This document shows, in pieces, positions 53,192-63,101 of a stretch of 64,000 bases of DNA. The position numbers and the translations under genes were made by a program. The stretch is from assembly GCA_022820725.1 (NCBI GenBank), contig JAJEFA010000012.1, forward strand, positions 62,001 to 126,000. Direction: 5' to 3'. The notes below the pieces were generated by a model. That model was not told the origin of the DNA. It saw only the letters and a program-made list of their open reading frames with translations, and did no database searches. Source of the stretch: Candidatus Binatia bacterium (lineage in GTDB: Bacteria > Desulfobacterota > Binatia > Bin18). Numbering within the stretch: position 1 is the first letter of the stretch; the number at the start of each line of letters is the position of its first letter.

Positions 53192-54262
53192 TCAGCTGAC
53201 AAGGCGTGAAATATCGTTGTAGAAGACCAGGACGATGAGCGAGACAATAACCAGGAAGCCAACGCGTAAAGCCATCTCTTTGGAACGATTACTCAACGGG
53301 CGACCGATGAGGAGTTCAATGAGCATTAGCAACAGATGGCCACCGTCAAGGATCGGGATAGGCAGAAGATTGAAAATAGCTAAGTTGACGTTCACGATAG
53401 CCGTGAAGCGCAGTAAATAATCCAACCCCAAACGTGCCTGCTGTCCAGCCACCTGCGCAATGAGAATGGGGCCGCCCAGCTCTTTGGTTGAAACCTCTCC
53501 ACTTATAAGCTTGACGACGCTGTCCAGAATGAGGTGCGTCCACAGCCAGGTTTGTTCCGCTCCAAGTGTTATCGCTCGTCCTACGGTAACAGCTTCGTTC
53601 GTAAAGGCTCGCTCAATACCAATCACATAGACTTGCCCGCCGACGGGATTGTCACGCAGTTGAGGGGTGACTGTTATGGCCATAATCTGGCCACGGTTGG
53701 CCTTTTTAATGACAAGGTCAATCTCATTCCCATTGCTGTGTTGGATCTGCTCGGCCAGTTCCTCCCAGGTGTGGACGGTAACCCCGTCGACTTTGAGGAT
53801 CTCGTCTTCCGGTTCTAGACCGGCTGCTTCTGCAGGCATGTTCGATACGACTCCACCGACCGTGGGCTGATCGACTGGGACATTAACGCCAAATTGGGCA
53901 AAGGCCAGACTGAAAACGACGAAAGCCATCAAGAAGTTAGCCAATGGCCCGGCAGAGACAATCAGAAAGCGTTTTGGCAAAGATTTATGGGTAAAGGAAC
54001 GGTGCAGGTCAGTCTCATCCACCTCCTCACCGATTTCCTCTCCAATCATCTTCACATAGCCGCCCAGAGGAATGGCGCTGAGTAAATACTCCGTTTCGCC
54101 GATCTTACGGCCAAGGAGTTTCGGACCAAATCCGAGCGAGAATCGCTCTACCCCAACGCCAGCCCATTTGGCGGTCAGGAAGTGTCCCAATTCATGCACA
54201 AAAATGATTAGCCCAAAGACAATAATCACTCGTAGCGCAACATCAAAAGTCGAAAGATCCAT
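53192..54262 (-). CDS. rseP: Site-2 membrane metalloprotease RseP
   Basis: This is the intramembrane protease that cuts anti-sigma factors and leftover signal peptides. The 356-residue protein has the zinc motif HELGHFLTAKWAG in the first helix, a PDZ domain at about 115-200 with VVSNMPAEAAGLEPEDEILKVDG, and the second active-site part NLLPIPILDGGHLL. ATG 54262 is used; the open frame to 54406 runs into cdsA. In most bacteria dxr lies between cdsA and rseP; here the two genes are 31 bases apart with no dxr. Confidence 0.93.
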   Translation of the reverse strand: MDLSTFDVALRVIIVFGLIIFVHELGHFLTAKWAGVGVERFSLGFGPKLLGRKIGETEYLLSAIPLGGYVKMIGEEIGEEVDETDLHRSFTHKSLPKRFLIVSAGPLANFLMAFVVFSLAFAQFGVNVPVDQPTVGGVVSNMPAEAAGLEPEDEILKVDGVTVHTWEELAEQIQHSNGNEIDLVIKKANRGQIMAITVTPQLRDNPVGGQVYVIGIERAFTNEAVTVGRAITLGAEQTWLWTHLILDSVVKLISGEVSTKELGGPILIAQVAGQQARLGLDYLLRFTAIVNVNLAIFNLLPIPILDGGHLLLMLIELLIGRPLSNRSKEMALRVGFLVIVSLIVLVFYNDISRLVS

Positions 54263-54293
54263 GCCCACACACTCCTCAGCTTTCGGGCCAGAT

Positions 54294-55085
54294 TTAATAC
54301 CACAGCGTATTATAATAATAGATAAAGGCACCTGGGAAAAGTAAACTATCGATACGATCAAGCACCCCGCCGTGGCCGGGAAAGATGTGGCCTGAGTCTT
54401 TTGCACTACAGGCCCGTTTCAGGGCAGACTCACACAGGTCGCCCAACTGGGCGAGGAGCCCAATAAAAAGCGCAAGCACCGCTAGTTCGAGCGCAGGTCG
54501 ATTGGGTAGGAGATACTGCCAGGCGACGAGAGCGGCGATGCAATTCCCGCCTATTGATCCGACACTCCCCTCTACGGTTTTGCCAGGGCTGATATGTGGT
54601 AGCAGTTTCCGTTTTCCCCATATTCGTCCAACGGCATACCCTCCGGTGTCTCCAAGCATGGCCACAAGTAGTATAAAAAAAATCCATTCCGCGCCTTCCG
54701 GGCTGCGATGTATCCACAGCAAGTGTGGAAAAAGGAACCCAATATACACCACACCAAGTACGAAGAGGCTCGTTGTTTGGATTCCTCTCACTGGCTGACG
54801 GTCTCGAAGACTCAGGATAAAAACCAGTACGAAACCAAGAGTCAATGCAGCACCGATAAGCCGCATATCGCCCGCTAGCATGCTGAGCGCGACAAGCATG
54901 CCCCACAGTTCGCCGATGGCCGGAGAGAGGGTGCATTGGGCTCGCGTGAGAGAGAAGTATTCGTATAGGCCGAGACCGGTCAGCACCAGAATGGCACTCG
55001 AAAAGCCCCATTCCGGCGCAGAGTGTATCAGGAAAATGAGAAGGGGAAGCGCGACCGCGGCGGTCAGGAGCCTAGTGCGCAGCAC
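54294..55085 (-). CDS. cdsA: Phosphatidate cytidylyltransferase
   Basis: It makes CDP-diacylglycerol from phosphatidate and CTP in the inner membrane, the branch point of phospholipid synthesis. The 263-residue protein has about seven helices. The family signature is near the C-terminus (SAKDSGHIFPGHGGVLDRIDS), with GKTVEGSVGSIGG before it. The GTG at 55085, giving MLRTRLLTAAVALP, fits the family start and overlaps uppS by 14 bases; a TTG at 55103 is the alternative. Confidence 0.92.
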   Translation of the reverse strand: MLRTRLLTAAVALPLLIFLIHSAPEWGFSSAILVLTGLGLYEYFSLTRAQCTLSPAIGELWGMLVALSMLAGDMRLIGAALTLGFVLVFILSLRDRQPVRGIQTTSLFVLGVVYIGFLFPHLLWIHRSPEGAEWIFFILLVAMLGDTGGYAVGRIWGKRKLLPHISPGKTVEGSVGSIGGNCIAALVAWQYLLPNRPALELAVLALFIGLLAQLGDLCESALKRACSAKDSGHIFPGHGGVLDRIDSLLFPGAFIYYYNTLWY

Positions 55086-55833
55086 GTTTGAGCTCAGTCT
55101 CAATCAGTTGCTCGGCCGTCCGACCGAAACGCCGATCCCGCTGCTGATAATCCGCCAATGCCTGCAAGAAGGCGTCGCGGTCGAAGTCGGGCCACAGGGT
55201 ATCGGTCACATAGAGTTCCGTGTAAGCCAACTGCCAGAGCATGAAGTTACTGATCCGGAACTCTCCACTCGTCCGAATAAGGAGGTCTGGAGCGGGGATA
55301 TCTGCCGTCCACAATGATTGTTCGATCGCCTGCTGGTCAATCTCGAAAGGCCGTAGTTGTCCTGCCTGTACGGCGGTCGCCAGAGTCTGTACGGCGGCAA
55401 CGATTTCTTCCCGTGCACTATAGCTCACGGCTAGTACAACAGTCAGGCCGGTGTTGTCTTGGGTTGCGGCAATAACGTCAAGCAGGGATTTCCGGACAGT
55501 CGCTGGAAGGCGGCCCAGATCACCGATGGCCCGCAGGCGGATATTGTACCGCATCATACGACGGAGTTCTGTCCGAAGGTAGCGATTGAGGAGTCCCATG
55601 AGCGCCCGGACCTCACGAGGTGGACGCTGCCAGTTCTCCGAAGAAAAGGCGTACAGGGTCAAATACGAGAGGCCGATGCCGCGGCTCGTCTCGACAATAT
55701 TGCGGACCGCTTCTTTCCCACGCTTGTGGCCCTCGATACGGCTCAGCCCGCGTCGCTGCGCCCACCGCCCGTTCCCATCCATAATAATGGCAACATGACG
55801 GGGCAATTGGTCTTTCTCAAGGATAACGCTCAC
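55072..55833 (-). CDS. uppS: Undecaprenyl diphosphate synthase
   Basis: This cis-prenyltransferase makes the C55 lipid carrier for wall and surface polysaccharide. The 253-residue protein has HVAIIMDGNGRWAQRRGLSRIEGHKRG (catalytic Asp), LYAFSSENWQRPPREV and PDLLIRTSGEFRISNFMLWQLAYTELY. The start is GTG 55833. It lies 63 bases after frr and overlaps cdsA. Confidence 0.95.
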   Translation of the reverse strand: MSVILEKDQLPRHVAIIMDGNGRWAQRRGLSRIEGHKRGKEAVRNIVETSRGIGLSYLTLYAFSSENWQRPPREVRALMGLLNRYLRTELRRMMRYNIRLRAIGDLGRLPATVRKSLLDVIAATQDNTGLTVVLAVSYSAREEIVAAVQTLATAVQAGQLRPFEIDQQAIEQSLWTADIPAPDLLIRTSGEFRISNFMLWQLAYTELYVTDTLWPDFDRDAFLQALADYQQRDRRFGRTAEQLIETELKRAAH

Positions 55834-55896
55834 GCGTATAAACAGCAGGTTAGAATAGATTGCTCACATGGCCAGTCGTAGGAAAACATTATCCCT

Positions 55897-56454
55897 TTAT
55901 ACTGCCATCAACTCTTCCTCTTTCAGCTTGAGGATATGGTCAAGTTTTTCGATGTATTCATTCGTCATCTTTTGGACACGGTCCTGTGCAGTGTGCAGTT
56001 CGTCTTCGGTAATTTCTTTATCCTTTTGCATTTCCTTGAGATAGTCATTGGCATCGCGTCTATGGTTCCGCATGGAGATCCGGTATTCCTCCGCACTTTT
56101 CCGAATTTTTCGGACAAAATCTTTCCGCCGTTCTTCGGTGAGTTCGGGTATGGGGATGCGAATGACTTTCCCATCGTTGACCGGAGTCAGGCCTAAGTCG
56201 GCCTGATAAATCGCCTTTTCCACATCCCCGATAATATTTTTTTCGTATGGCTGGACAACAAGAAGACGTGCTTCTGGGGCAGACAAGGAGGCGAGTTGAT
56301 TGAGTGGAGTTGGAGACCCGTAATACTCGACCATCACGCCTTCGATTAATGACGTGGAGGCACGACCGGTGCGAACTTTCGAAAACTCGACACGGAGCGA
56401 CCCAAGGGTCTGCTCCATTTCCTGCTTCATTTGTTCCAAAACTTCGGCGCTCAT
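55897..56454 (-). CDS. frr: Ribosome recycling factor
   Basis: It releases ribosomes from mRNA after termination, with EF-G. The 185-residue length is exactly typical. It has [52 protein letters not shown] and [21 protein letters not shown]. It overlaps pyrH by 4 bases (ATGA), the usual pyrH-frr coupling. Confidence 0.97.
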   Translation of the reverse strand: MSAEVLEQMKQEMEQTLGSLRVEFSKVRTGRASTSLIEGVMVEYYGSPTPLNQLASLSAPEARLLVVQPYEKNIIGDVEKAIYQADLGLTPVNDGKVIRIPIPELTEERRKDFVRKIRKSAEEYRISMRNHRRDANDYLKEMQKDKEITEDELHTAQDRVQKMTNEYIEKLDHILKLKEEELMAV

Positions 56455-57182
56455 AGCTCCCCTCCATTGACCACCGTTCCGATAGGCTCTCCGCGTACCA
56501 CGCGCTGGATATTACCGGGCTCAAGCATACTGAACACAATAATGGGGAGGTGATTGTCCATGCACAATGATATCGCAGTGGAGTCCATAACCTTGAGGTT
56601 TTGCTGTAAGACTTCAAGATAGGTCAGGTTCTGATACCGCTCGGCCGCCGAGTCTTTCATTGGGTCAGCGCTATAGATCCCATCAACCTTGGTTGCTTTG
56701 AAAATGGCTTGGGCCCCAATTTCCATCGCTCGTAAGCTGGCGGCGGTGTCCGTGGTAAAATACGGATTTCCGGTACCGGAAGCAAAAATGACGACCCGGC
56801 CTTTCTCAAGATGGCGCGTTGCGCGCCGTCGAATATACGGTTCCGCCACCTGCGATACGGTCAGGGCTGACATCACACGCGTGGGGACCTCTACCTTCTC
56901 CAAAGCTTCCTGCATGGCTAGGCTGTTGATCACCGTAGCCAGCATCCCCATATAATCGCCAGTCGCCCGCGCAATCCCTCTTGAACTCGCGTCTACTCCA
57001 CGCAGTATATTGCCTCCACCGAGGACCAAAGCAATCTCGCACCCCAGCGCATGAATCTCCTGAATCTCTCCGGCGATGCGAGCCAAGACAACATCGTCAA
57101 TTCCATAGCCTCGTTCGCCAGCGAGCGCTTCTCCTCCTAACTTGAGGAGAACGCGTTGGTATGGTGCAGACTTTGTCGTCAT
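56451..57182 (-). CDS. pyrH: Uridylate kinase
   Basis: This bacterial UMP kinase of the amino-acid-kinase fold makes UDP in pyrimidine synthesis. The 243-residue protein has [43 protein letters not shown] and [23 protein letters not shown]. It lies 5 bases after tsf and overlaps frr. Confidence 0.97.
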   Translation of the reverse strand: MTTKSAPYQRVLLKLGGEALAGERGYGIDDVVLARIAGEIQEIHALGCEIALVLGGGNILRGVDASSRGIARATGDYMGMLATVINSLAMQEALEKVEVPTRVMSALTVSQVAEPYIRRRATRHLEKGRVVIFASGTGNPYFTTDTAASLRAMEIGAQAIFKATKVDGIYSADPMKDSAAERYQNLTYLEVLQQNLKVMDSTAISLCMDNHLPIIVFSMLEPGNIQRVVRGEPIGTVVNGGEL

Positions 57183-57187
57183 GCGGC

Positions 57188-57811
57188 CTACTCAGTCCCT
57201 CCGTCAGCGGTGCTTGCTTCTCCGATCTGGAAACGCGCAAATCGGTGGACAACAATATTTTCACCCGTCTTACTCACCGCATCATTGACAATCTCTTGTA
57301 CGGTTTTGCTCGGCTCCCGAATATAGGCTTGTTCGAGCAAACACACTTCGCTGTAAAACTTCTCGACTTTTCCTGAAACGATCTTCTCAATAACCTGCAC
57401 CGGCTTTCCAGACGCTTCGGCCTGTGTCTGGTAGACCGTCCGCTCCCGCTCAAGCTCTGCCTCAGTAATGTCTTCTCGACGCACGCAGCGTGGGTTTGCG
57501 GCAGCCACTTGCATCGCAAGATCTTTGACAAGCTGTTGGAACTCCTCAGTCCGAGCGACAAAGTCCGTCTCACAATTCACTTCGACCAAGACGCCGATCT
57601 TGCCACCCCCGTGAATATAGGAGCCAACCACGCCCTGCTCTGCCGCGCGTCCGGCCCGCTTTGCGGCAGCGGCCAATCCTTTCTCACGAAGAAAGTCAAT
57701 GGCTTTTTCAATATTCCCGTCATTTTCGGCGAGCGCTTTTTTACAGTTGACAATACCCGCGCCTGTCCGCTCGCGCAGTTCTTTTACCTGGGCCATCGAA
57801 ATATCGCTCAC
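57188..57811 (-). CDS. tsf: Elongation factor Ts (short form)
   Basis: EF-Ts is the guanine nucleotide exchange factor for EF-Tu. The 207-residue protein has the N-terminal UBA-like [19 protein letters not shown] and the core motif [14 protein letters not shown]. It is of the short class (about 200 residues, one core subdomain) seen in Thermus and chloroplast-related lineages, not the 280-residue E. coli form. The GTG at 57811 overlaps the rpsB stop by 4 bases (GTGA). Confidence 0.95.
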   Translation of the reverse strand: MSDISMAQVKELRERTGAGIVNCKKALAENDGNIEKAIDFLREKGLAAAAKRAGRAAEQGVVGSYIHGGGKIGVLVEVNCETDFVARTEEFQQLVKDLAMQVAAANPRCVRREDITEAELERERTVYQTQAEASGKPVQVIEKIVSGKVEKFYSEVCLLEQAYIREPSKTVQEIVNDAVSKTGENIVVHRFARFQIGEASTADGGTE

Positions 57812-58662
57812 GCCTCACTCCCTTCCTCAATAGACGCCGCCTCTGTCGGAGTGTCTTCGGCTTGCGCCTCAGGAGATGGCGCAGAATCTTCCGTCATATC
57901 CGGTCCAGCGAGCGTTTCTTTCTCTTCTTGGTCCGCCTGGTCAAGGGCCTCATCCTCGCCTTGTTGCTGCTCTTGATACAGCGTCCGCCCTTCTATGGAG
58001 GCGTCAGCAATAGCGTCCACAAAAAGACGAATAGCCCGAATGGCATCATCATTCCCTGGAATTTTATGCGTGATCAGGTCCGGATCACAGTTTGAATCAA
58101 TCGCCGCGACAACTGGCAGACCCAGCTTATTCGCCTCCCGCACGGCGATTTCTTCCTTCTTGGTGTCAACGACAAATATCGCATCAGGCAGCTTCCGCAT
58201 CGTTTTGATGCCACCTAATACACTCATCAGCTTATCCCGCTCCCGACTAATCCCTAAGAGTTCTTTCTTCGTCAGCGCGTCAGCAATAGCGGCTGTTTCG
58301 AGCATCTCCTCGACTCGTTTCAGTCGATCAATAGACTTCCGGATGGTTTGAAAGTTCGTTAACATCCCGCCCAGCCAGCGGTTATTGACATAAAACATTT
58401 CGCACCGCTCGGCTGCTTCACGTACGACTTCCTGCGCCTGCTTCTTGGTCCCGACAAAGAGAATCTGCCCTCCATCTGCGACCAGATCGCGAATGAAGCC
58501 GCACGCGTCGCGTAACATGCCTACGGTTTGCTGCAAATCGATGATGTGGATTCCGTTACGGGCACCAAAAATGTAGGGCTTCATTTTCGGGTTCCAGCGA
58601 CTCGTCTGGTGGCCAAAGTGAACCCCAGCCTCAAGCAGTTGCTTGATCGTAATCTCAGCCAT
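57808..58662 (-). CDS. rpsB: Ribosomal protein S2 with acidic C-terminal tail
   Basis: S2 binds the body of the 30S subunit. The protein opens [43 protein letters not shown], and the core ends near residue 228 ([14 protein letters not shown]). A 55-residue tail very rich in Glu, Asp, Ala and Gln follows. The total of 284 residues is longer than E. coli S2 (241). It is the first gene of the rpsB-tsf-pyrH-frr-uppS-cdsA-rseP-tsaB run. Confidence 0.96.
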   Translation of the reverse strand: MAEITIKQLLEAGVHFGHQTSRWNPKMKPYIFGARNGIHIIDLQQTVGMLRDACGFIRDLVADGGQILFVGTKKQAQEVVREAAERCEMFYVNNRWLGGMLTNFQTIRKSIDRLKRVEEMLETAAIADALTKKELLGISRERDKLMSVLGGIKTMRKLPDAIFVVDTKKEEIAVREANKLGLPVVAAIDSNCDPDLITHKIPGNDDAIRAIRLFVDAIADASIEGRTLYQEQQQGEDEALDQADQEEKETLAGPDMTEDSAPSPEAQAEDTPTEAASIEEGSEA

Positions 58663-58721
58663 GTAGAGAGCACCTTTCTTTCTTAACTATGCGTGGAATA
58701 TGCTTAATTTCAGGGAGGAAT

Positions 58722-58750
58722 TTTGTATCAAAGGCAAAAAATCTTTGCAA
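58722..58750 (-). promoter_or_regulatory. Possible promoter of the rpsB operon
   Basis: On the minus strand, TTGCAA (58745-58750) and TACAAA (58722-58727) are separated by 17 bases, about 60 bases before the rpsB start. Each box matches consensus at four of six places. The same stretch has a T-run that could end the rho transcript. Confidence 0.35.
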
Positions 58751-58764
58751 TGCGCCAGAGAGCG

Positions 58765-60093
58765 CTATTGATTCATAGACTCAAGAAATTCTTGATTATC
58801 CTTTGTCCCCTGGATCTTGTCCATAAAAAATTCCATTGCTTCAACGGCGTTCATTTGGGTCAACAATTGTCTGAGAAGCCGCACCCGGTCCAAGGTCTTC
58901 TTGGTCAACAACATCTCTTCCTTGCGGGTACCAGAGCGGCCAATATCCATGGCAGGAAAAATCCGCTTGTCCATCAGGCGGCGGTCCAAGTGGATTTCCA
59001 TATTACCAGTCCCTTTGAATTCTTCAAAGATGACCTCATCCATACGACTACCGGTATCGACCAGGGCCGTCCCAATAATAGTTAAGCTGCCCCCATCTTC
59101 AATGTTGCGTGCCGCTCCAAAGAATTTTTTCGGCATCCGTAAGGCGTTGGCATCCACGCCACCGGACAGCAATTTCCCACTCGGCGGAACTACGGCGTTA
59201 TTCGCGCGCGCTAAGCGGGTAATACTGTCGAGTAAGACGACAACGTCTTTTCCGTGCTCGACCAGACGTTTTGCTTTTTCTAAGACCATCTCCGCCACCT
59301 GTACGTGCCGATTCGCCGGTTCGTCAAATGTCGAACTCACAACCTCGGCACGGACTGAGCGCTGCATATCTGTGACTTCCTCTGGTCGCTCGTCAATCAA
59401 TAGGACAATCAAAATGACCTCTTTATGATTGTGAACGATGCCATGCGCCAAACTTTGCAGCATCATGGTCTTGCCCGTACGAGGGGCGGCAACAATTAAG
59501 CCACGTTGACCCTTTCCTATGGGAGTGAACAGATCTATGGTCCGCGTTGTATACTCTTCAAAACTGTGTTCGAGCCGAAGTTGTTCCTCGGGATAGAGTG
59601 GCGTCAAATTGTCAAAAAGGATTTTATCTCGGGCGCGTTCAGGCTCCTCATAGTTCGTTGCTTCCACTTTCAGCAACGCAAAATAGCGCTCGCCTTCCTT
59701 GGGCGGACGGATTTGTCCGGCCACCACGTCTCCGGTGCGGAGATTAAACCGTCGAATCTGGCTCGGTGACACATAAATGTCATCCGGCCCCGGTAGATAA
59801 TTGTAGTCAGGAGAACGGAGAAAACCGAACCCGTCAGAGAGAATCTCTAACACCCCCTCGCCGTAGATAAAGCCGCTCTGCTCGGCCTGGGCTTGGAGAA
59901 TAGAAAAAATCAAGTCTTGCTTACGGAGACTGGAGGCTCCCTCGACATTAAAATTTCGGGCGATCTCCGCCAGTTCGCCAATTTTCTTTGATTTCAGAGA
60001 CTTCAGGTTCAGACCGACATCTTCGCCGTCTCCATTAATGCGAACCTCCTGGAGTCCGTTGACAGTATCGTTCTTTGCGGTCGTTCGACCCAT
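58765..60093 (-). CDS. rho: Transcription termination factor Rho
   Basis: Rho is the hexameric RNA helicase that ends transcription. The 442-residue protein has an unconserved first 28 residues, then the SAP-like [19 protein letters not shown], the RNA-binding [44 protein letters not shown], Walker [12 protein letters not shown], Walker [19 protein letters not shown] (the Q-loop side) and [54 protein letters not shown]. The ATG at 60093 follows GGAGGAAG. A long leader separates it from rluD. Confidence 0.97.
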   Translation of the reverse strand: MGRTTAKNDTVNGLQEVRINGDGEDVGLNLKSLKSKKIGELAEIARNFNVEGASSLRKQDLIFSILQAQAEQSGFIYGEGVLEILSDGFGFLRSPDYNYLPGPDDIYVSPSQIRRFNLRTGDVVAGQIRPPKEGERYFALLKVEATNYEEPERARDKILFDNLTPLYPEEQLRLEHSFEEYTTRTIDLFTPIGKGQRGLIVAAPRTGKTMMLQSLAHGIVHNHKEVILIVLLIDERPEEVTDMQRSVRAEVVSSTFDEPANRHVQVAEMVLEKAKRLVEHGKDVVVLLDSITRLARANNAVVPPSGKLLSGGVDANALRMPKKFFGAARNIEDGGSLTIIGTALVDTGSRMDEVIFEEFKGTGNMEIHLDRRLMDKRIFPAMDIGRSGTRKEEMLLTKKTLDRVRLLRQLLTQMNAVEAMEFFMDKIQGTKDNQEFLESMNQ

Positions 60094-60288
60094 ATCTTCC
60101 TCCTACTTGTCTGCAGTAGTAAACTGGAGGGACGTATCCTTGGTATTACGCATTGCCGAGGCATATCCGCCTCGGACGCCAATTGCCCGTATTAGGGGAA
60201 AAACCATCAAGAAATAGCGGTATGACCGGTGAGAATTTCTTTTTCAGAGTGATCTACAAAGGACGATTTATCCTCTGAGAGATACTTC

Positions 60289-60317
60289 CATATAATACAC
60301 CATCACCAACCTGTCAA
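60289..60317 (-). promoter_or_regulatory. Good sigma-70 promoter for rho
   Basis: On the minus strand a perfect TTGACA (60312-60317) and TATATG (60289-60294) are 17 bases apart. Transcription would start near 60282, giving a leader of about 190 bases before the rho ATG. The leader holds one small hairpin (CCGAGG/CCTCGG near 60148-60170) and nothing else I can name; rho genes elsewhere are autoregulated through such leaders. Confidence 0.6.
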
Positions 60318-60326
60318 CGAAAAGAC

Positions 60327-61262
60327 TCACGCCCAGACAGAGGACAACTCCAGCAGGAGTCCGGCAAAATCAGCAGGATAAGGCGCCTGAATTGTCACCA
60401 TTGTGTGGTCTTGGGGATGCCTGAACTCAATCGCCTGAGCGTGCAATGCTTGACGAGGAAAGTGCCGAATCTCAGGGGGTAATGTTTTCTCCATACGCCG
60501 CGACCCATACAGATCATCTCCGATAATGGGGTGATTGAGCGCAGCGAGATGAACCCGTAGTTGATGAGTGCGGCCAGTCTTGGGAAAGAGTTGGACAAGG
60601 GAAACACTGCGGCACGACTTCAGAACTTCATACCGACTGACCGCCGGACGGCTCTTCCGGGCGTGGATGGACATTTTCTTCCGGTCCTGTGGATGCCGAC
60701 CAATAGGAAAAGTGATCTCCCCCTCATGCTGCGGCAGGCATCCAACTACGACAGCTCGGTAAGTTTTGCGCACCTGTCTCGATTTAAATTGTTCAGCGAG
60801 GGCTTCCAACACCGGATGATGCTTTGCGACGAGCAAGACGCCGGACGTATCCTTATCAAGTCTATGTACAATCCCCGGACGGAGCGATGCTTCCTCGACA
60901 TTCCATCCCCAGTGTGCCAGCAAGGCGTTCACCACCGTACCATGCCACTGACCGGGGGCGGGATGCACAACCATGCCGGGCGGTTTGTTAATTGCGGCCA
61001 GACTGTCATCTTCGTACAAGATATCGAGCGGAATATCTTCCGGCGTGGCAGTCGTTGGTGGTGAAGGAAGGGGAGCTATTTCTATGATTTCACCGCTACG
61101 GACAGGATAGCTCGCCTTTTGGGAAGCTCCATCTACCAAAACATGGCCGCGTTTAATGAATAGCTTTGCCTGGGACCGACTGATTTTCGCCAGGGAGGCC
61201 ACTACCAGATCTAAACGCTGACCAATCTGGGCGAGTGGAATCTGAAGATGTTGGACTGTCAC
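60327..61262 (-). CDS. rluD: Large-subunit rRNA pseudouridine synthase RluD
   Basis: It makes pseudouridines in helix 69 of 23S rRNA. The 311-residue protein has the N-terminal S4 domain (QRLDLVVASLAKISRSQAKLFIKRGHVLVDG), the catalytic Asp in GIVHRLDKDTSGVLLVAK, and PKTGRTHQLRVHLAALNHPIIGDDLYG. The start is GTG 61262, overlapping ribF by 4 bases (GTGA). RluD-type enzymes cannot be wholly told from RluC by sequence alone, but the S4 domain and RLDKDTSG favour RluD. Confidence 0.92.
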   Translation of the reverse strand: MTVQHLQIPLAQIGQRLDLVVASLAKISRSQAKLFIKRGHVLVDGASQKASYPVRSGEIIEIAPLPSPPTTATPEDIPLDILYEDDSLAAINKPPGMVVHPAPGQWHGTVVNALLAHWGWNVEEASLRPGIVHRLDKDTSGVLLVAKHHPVLEALAEQFKSRQVRKTYRAVVVGCLPQHEGEITFPIGRHPQDRKKMSIHARKSRPAVSRYEVLKSCRSVSLVQLFPKTGRTHQLRVHLAALNHPIIGDDLYGSRRMEKTLPPEIRHFPRQALHAQAIEFRHPQDHTMVTIQAPYPADFAGLLLELSSVWA

Positions 61263-62197
61263 GAGGAGGTACTTCCAGTTGATGAGAGGAAGCGGCGAGC
61301 CTGGTCAGCATCCTCTCGGATCTGCTGCACGAGTTCTTCGACCGACGAGAACTTCCGCTCTGCTCGCAGGTGCTTGACAAAGCTCACCCGGAGACGTTTT
61401 CCGTACAGGTCGGCGGAGAAGTCAAAAAGGTTTGTTTCGACTGTTCTCTGATTTTCGCCAAAAGTCGGATTCACCCCAACATTTGCTACGGCATTATACT
61501 CCCCGTCGTCCACACAGGCTCGGACTGCGTACACTCCATTCGGCAACAGGACTGATGTCCGCGGACGGATATTCGCAGTCGGGAATCCGATCTGCCGACC
61601 ACGCTGAAATCCCTTAACAACCCGGCCGCTTACCGCATACGGCTGCTCTAGCAGCTTGGTTGCCTCGTGCAGTTTGCCAGCTTGGAGCAATGAGCGCACT
61701 ACGGTACTGCTGACCTCTTGCCGACCTACAGTCACCGACCCTATGACCTCCACCTCAAATCCCCACCGTGTTCCTAGAGCACTGAGTAGACGCGCATTGC
61801 CAGCCCGGTCTCGACCAAAACTGAAATTATGACCGACCAGAATTTTTTCGACGCCAATTGAATCGAGCAGATATTGACGCACAAACGCTTCGGGGGCGAG
61901 TTGCGAAAAGTTACGCCCAAATCGCTGTAACACGATCCCATCGACACCCAACTCAGCAATCCGCCGGAGCTTCTCACGTAAACTGAGAATCAACGGCACT
62001 GGGCTCTCGGGCCGCAATACCGAAAGAGGGTGAGGGTAGAATGTCATGGCCAGAGCGGTCCCCTGGAGCGCTCTGGCTTCTTCGACAAGCCGAGAGAGAA
62101 TCATCCGGTGGCCCAAGTGCACCCCATCGAAATTTCCGAGACCGATGACCGGATGGGGGAACGGCAAGTGGTGCGAGGCGTGTCGGATAATTTTCAT
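61259..62197 (-). CDS. ribF: Bifunctional riboflavin kinase/FAD synthetase
   Basis: It turns riboflavin into FMN and then FAD, the cofactors of the many flavoenzymes around. The 312-residue protein has the adenylyl-transferase domain first (GLGNFDGVHLGHRMIL, ILVGHNFSFGRDRAGN, VSSTVVRSLLQAG) and the kinase domain after it (GFQRGRQIGFPTANI, YAVRACVDDGEYNAVANVGVNPTFG, VETNLFDFSADLYGKRLRVSFVKHLR). It lies 35 bases after cpoB. Confidence 0.95.
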   Translation of the reverse strand: MKIIRHASHHLPFPHPVIGLGNFDGVHLGHRMILSRLVEEARALQGTALAMTFYPHPLSVLRPESPVPLILSLREKLRRIAELGVDGIVLQRFGRNFSQLAPEAFVRQYLLDSIGVEKILVGHNFSFGRDRAGNARLLSALGTRWGFEVEVIGSVTVGRQEVSSTVVRSLLQAGKLHEATKLLEQPYAVSGRVVKGFQRGRQIGFPTANIRPRTSVLLPNGVYAVRACVDDGEYNAVANVGVNPTFGENQRTVETNLFDFSADLYGKRLRVSFVKHLRAERKFSSVEELVQQIREDADQARRFLSSTGSTSS

Positions 62198-62232
62198 ACT
62201 CAGTGCCCCGAAGACGGCCAGGGGTGGGTATG

Positions 62233-63066
62233 CTAACGTCCAAGCGTCTGGAGCATGGTTTGTGCTTCAACCGTTTGGGCGGCTGACGGATGGTCGTTAA
62301 CGAGCTTCTGAAGGATCAGGCGGGCGTCCGTCTTATCTCCAATCGCAAGAAATGCCTGAGCTTGTCGAAGGAGGGCTGCGGCAACGCGATCACCCCGTCG
62401 GTAGGAGAGGACATCATTAAACTCAAGGATGGCTCGATTATAGTCATTCTGGACGTAATGACTCTCGCCAATCCAATACTGTGCATCGTCTGCCATTTGT
62501 GATTCAGGGCAACGACGCTGAAAAGTGCGGAATTCCTGAATCGCAGGATGATACTTCTGGTCTTGAAAGAGCCGGACTGCTCCTCGGTAGAGGTCTTGAC
62601 ACTCTGGAGTATCAGCAGTCGAAGGTGGACTGATGGAGGCAGGAGGAATGCCCGGCGGATCAAGAGGGAAAGGGAGAGAGGAGGGAGGAGGTGTCTGGGG
62701 GCTTGGTCCGGCAGGTTCATCCAATCCAGGCACGGGCCTGTGTCCAGCAAAGCGCAGTTGCCTTTCAACGACGCCTAACCGTTCCTCAAGGGTGCCTAAG
62801 CGCTGCTCGATTTTGCGCAGGGATGGAGCGATTTCACCCTCCCGCTCAGAGAGGCGAGTCAGGTTATGCTCGAACTCTTCAAGCTTGCCTTGCAACTGCT
62901 GGACCCGACGGCTGAGGCTACCGATTGAGGCGTCTGTATTGGCGACTTGGGTGCGTATTGCCCTGCGTTCGCTTTGCACTTGCTGCAGGTCGGCTTGGGT
63001 TGCACATCCAGCAAGCCAGAAGCCTAACAGGAGCACGGGGCACAGCAGACAGCGACTAGCTCTCAC
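62233..63066 (-). CDS. cpoB: Tol-Pal cell division coordinator CpoB (YbgF)
   Basis: This periplasmic protein links outer-membrane constriction by Tol-Pal with wall synthesis. Started at GTG 63066 it has 277 residues and begins with a lipoprotein-type signal ending FWLAGC. A coiled coil follows (about 35-100, rich in Q, L, E, R), then a Pro/Ser-rich linker (about 120-155), and C-terminal TPR repeats with YRGAVRLFQDQKYHPAIQEFRTF and YWIGESHYVQNDYNRAILEF. An ATG at 63147 would lengthen the signal and overlap pal by 46 bases, so the start is uncertain. The E. coli protein is soluble; the lipid anchor here is inferred from the signal. Confidence 0.85.
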   Translation of the reverse strand: MRASRCLLCPVLLLGFWLAGCATQADLQQVQSERRAIRTQVANTDASIGSLSRRVQQLQGKLEEFEHNLTRLSEREGEIAPSLRKIEQRLGTLEERLGVVERQLRFAGHRPVPGLDEPAGPSPQTPPPSSLPFPLDPPGIPPASISPPSTADTPECQDLYRGAVRLFQDQKYHPAIQEFRTFQRRCPESQMADDAQYWIGESHYVQNDYNRAILEFNDVLSYRRGDRVAAALLRQAQAFLAIGDKTDARLILQKLVNDHPSAAQTVEAQTMLQTLGR

Positions 63067-63101
63067 AGCACGTGTGTATAGCCAGAGCTGACGCCCGTTG
63101 C

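Noticed and set aside
54336..54345. AAAAGTAAAC-like string in cdsA as a further copy of the palindromic element
   Set aside because: It lies in the conserved SLLFPG coding stretch of cdsA and has no matching inverted arm 53-54 bases away.
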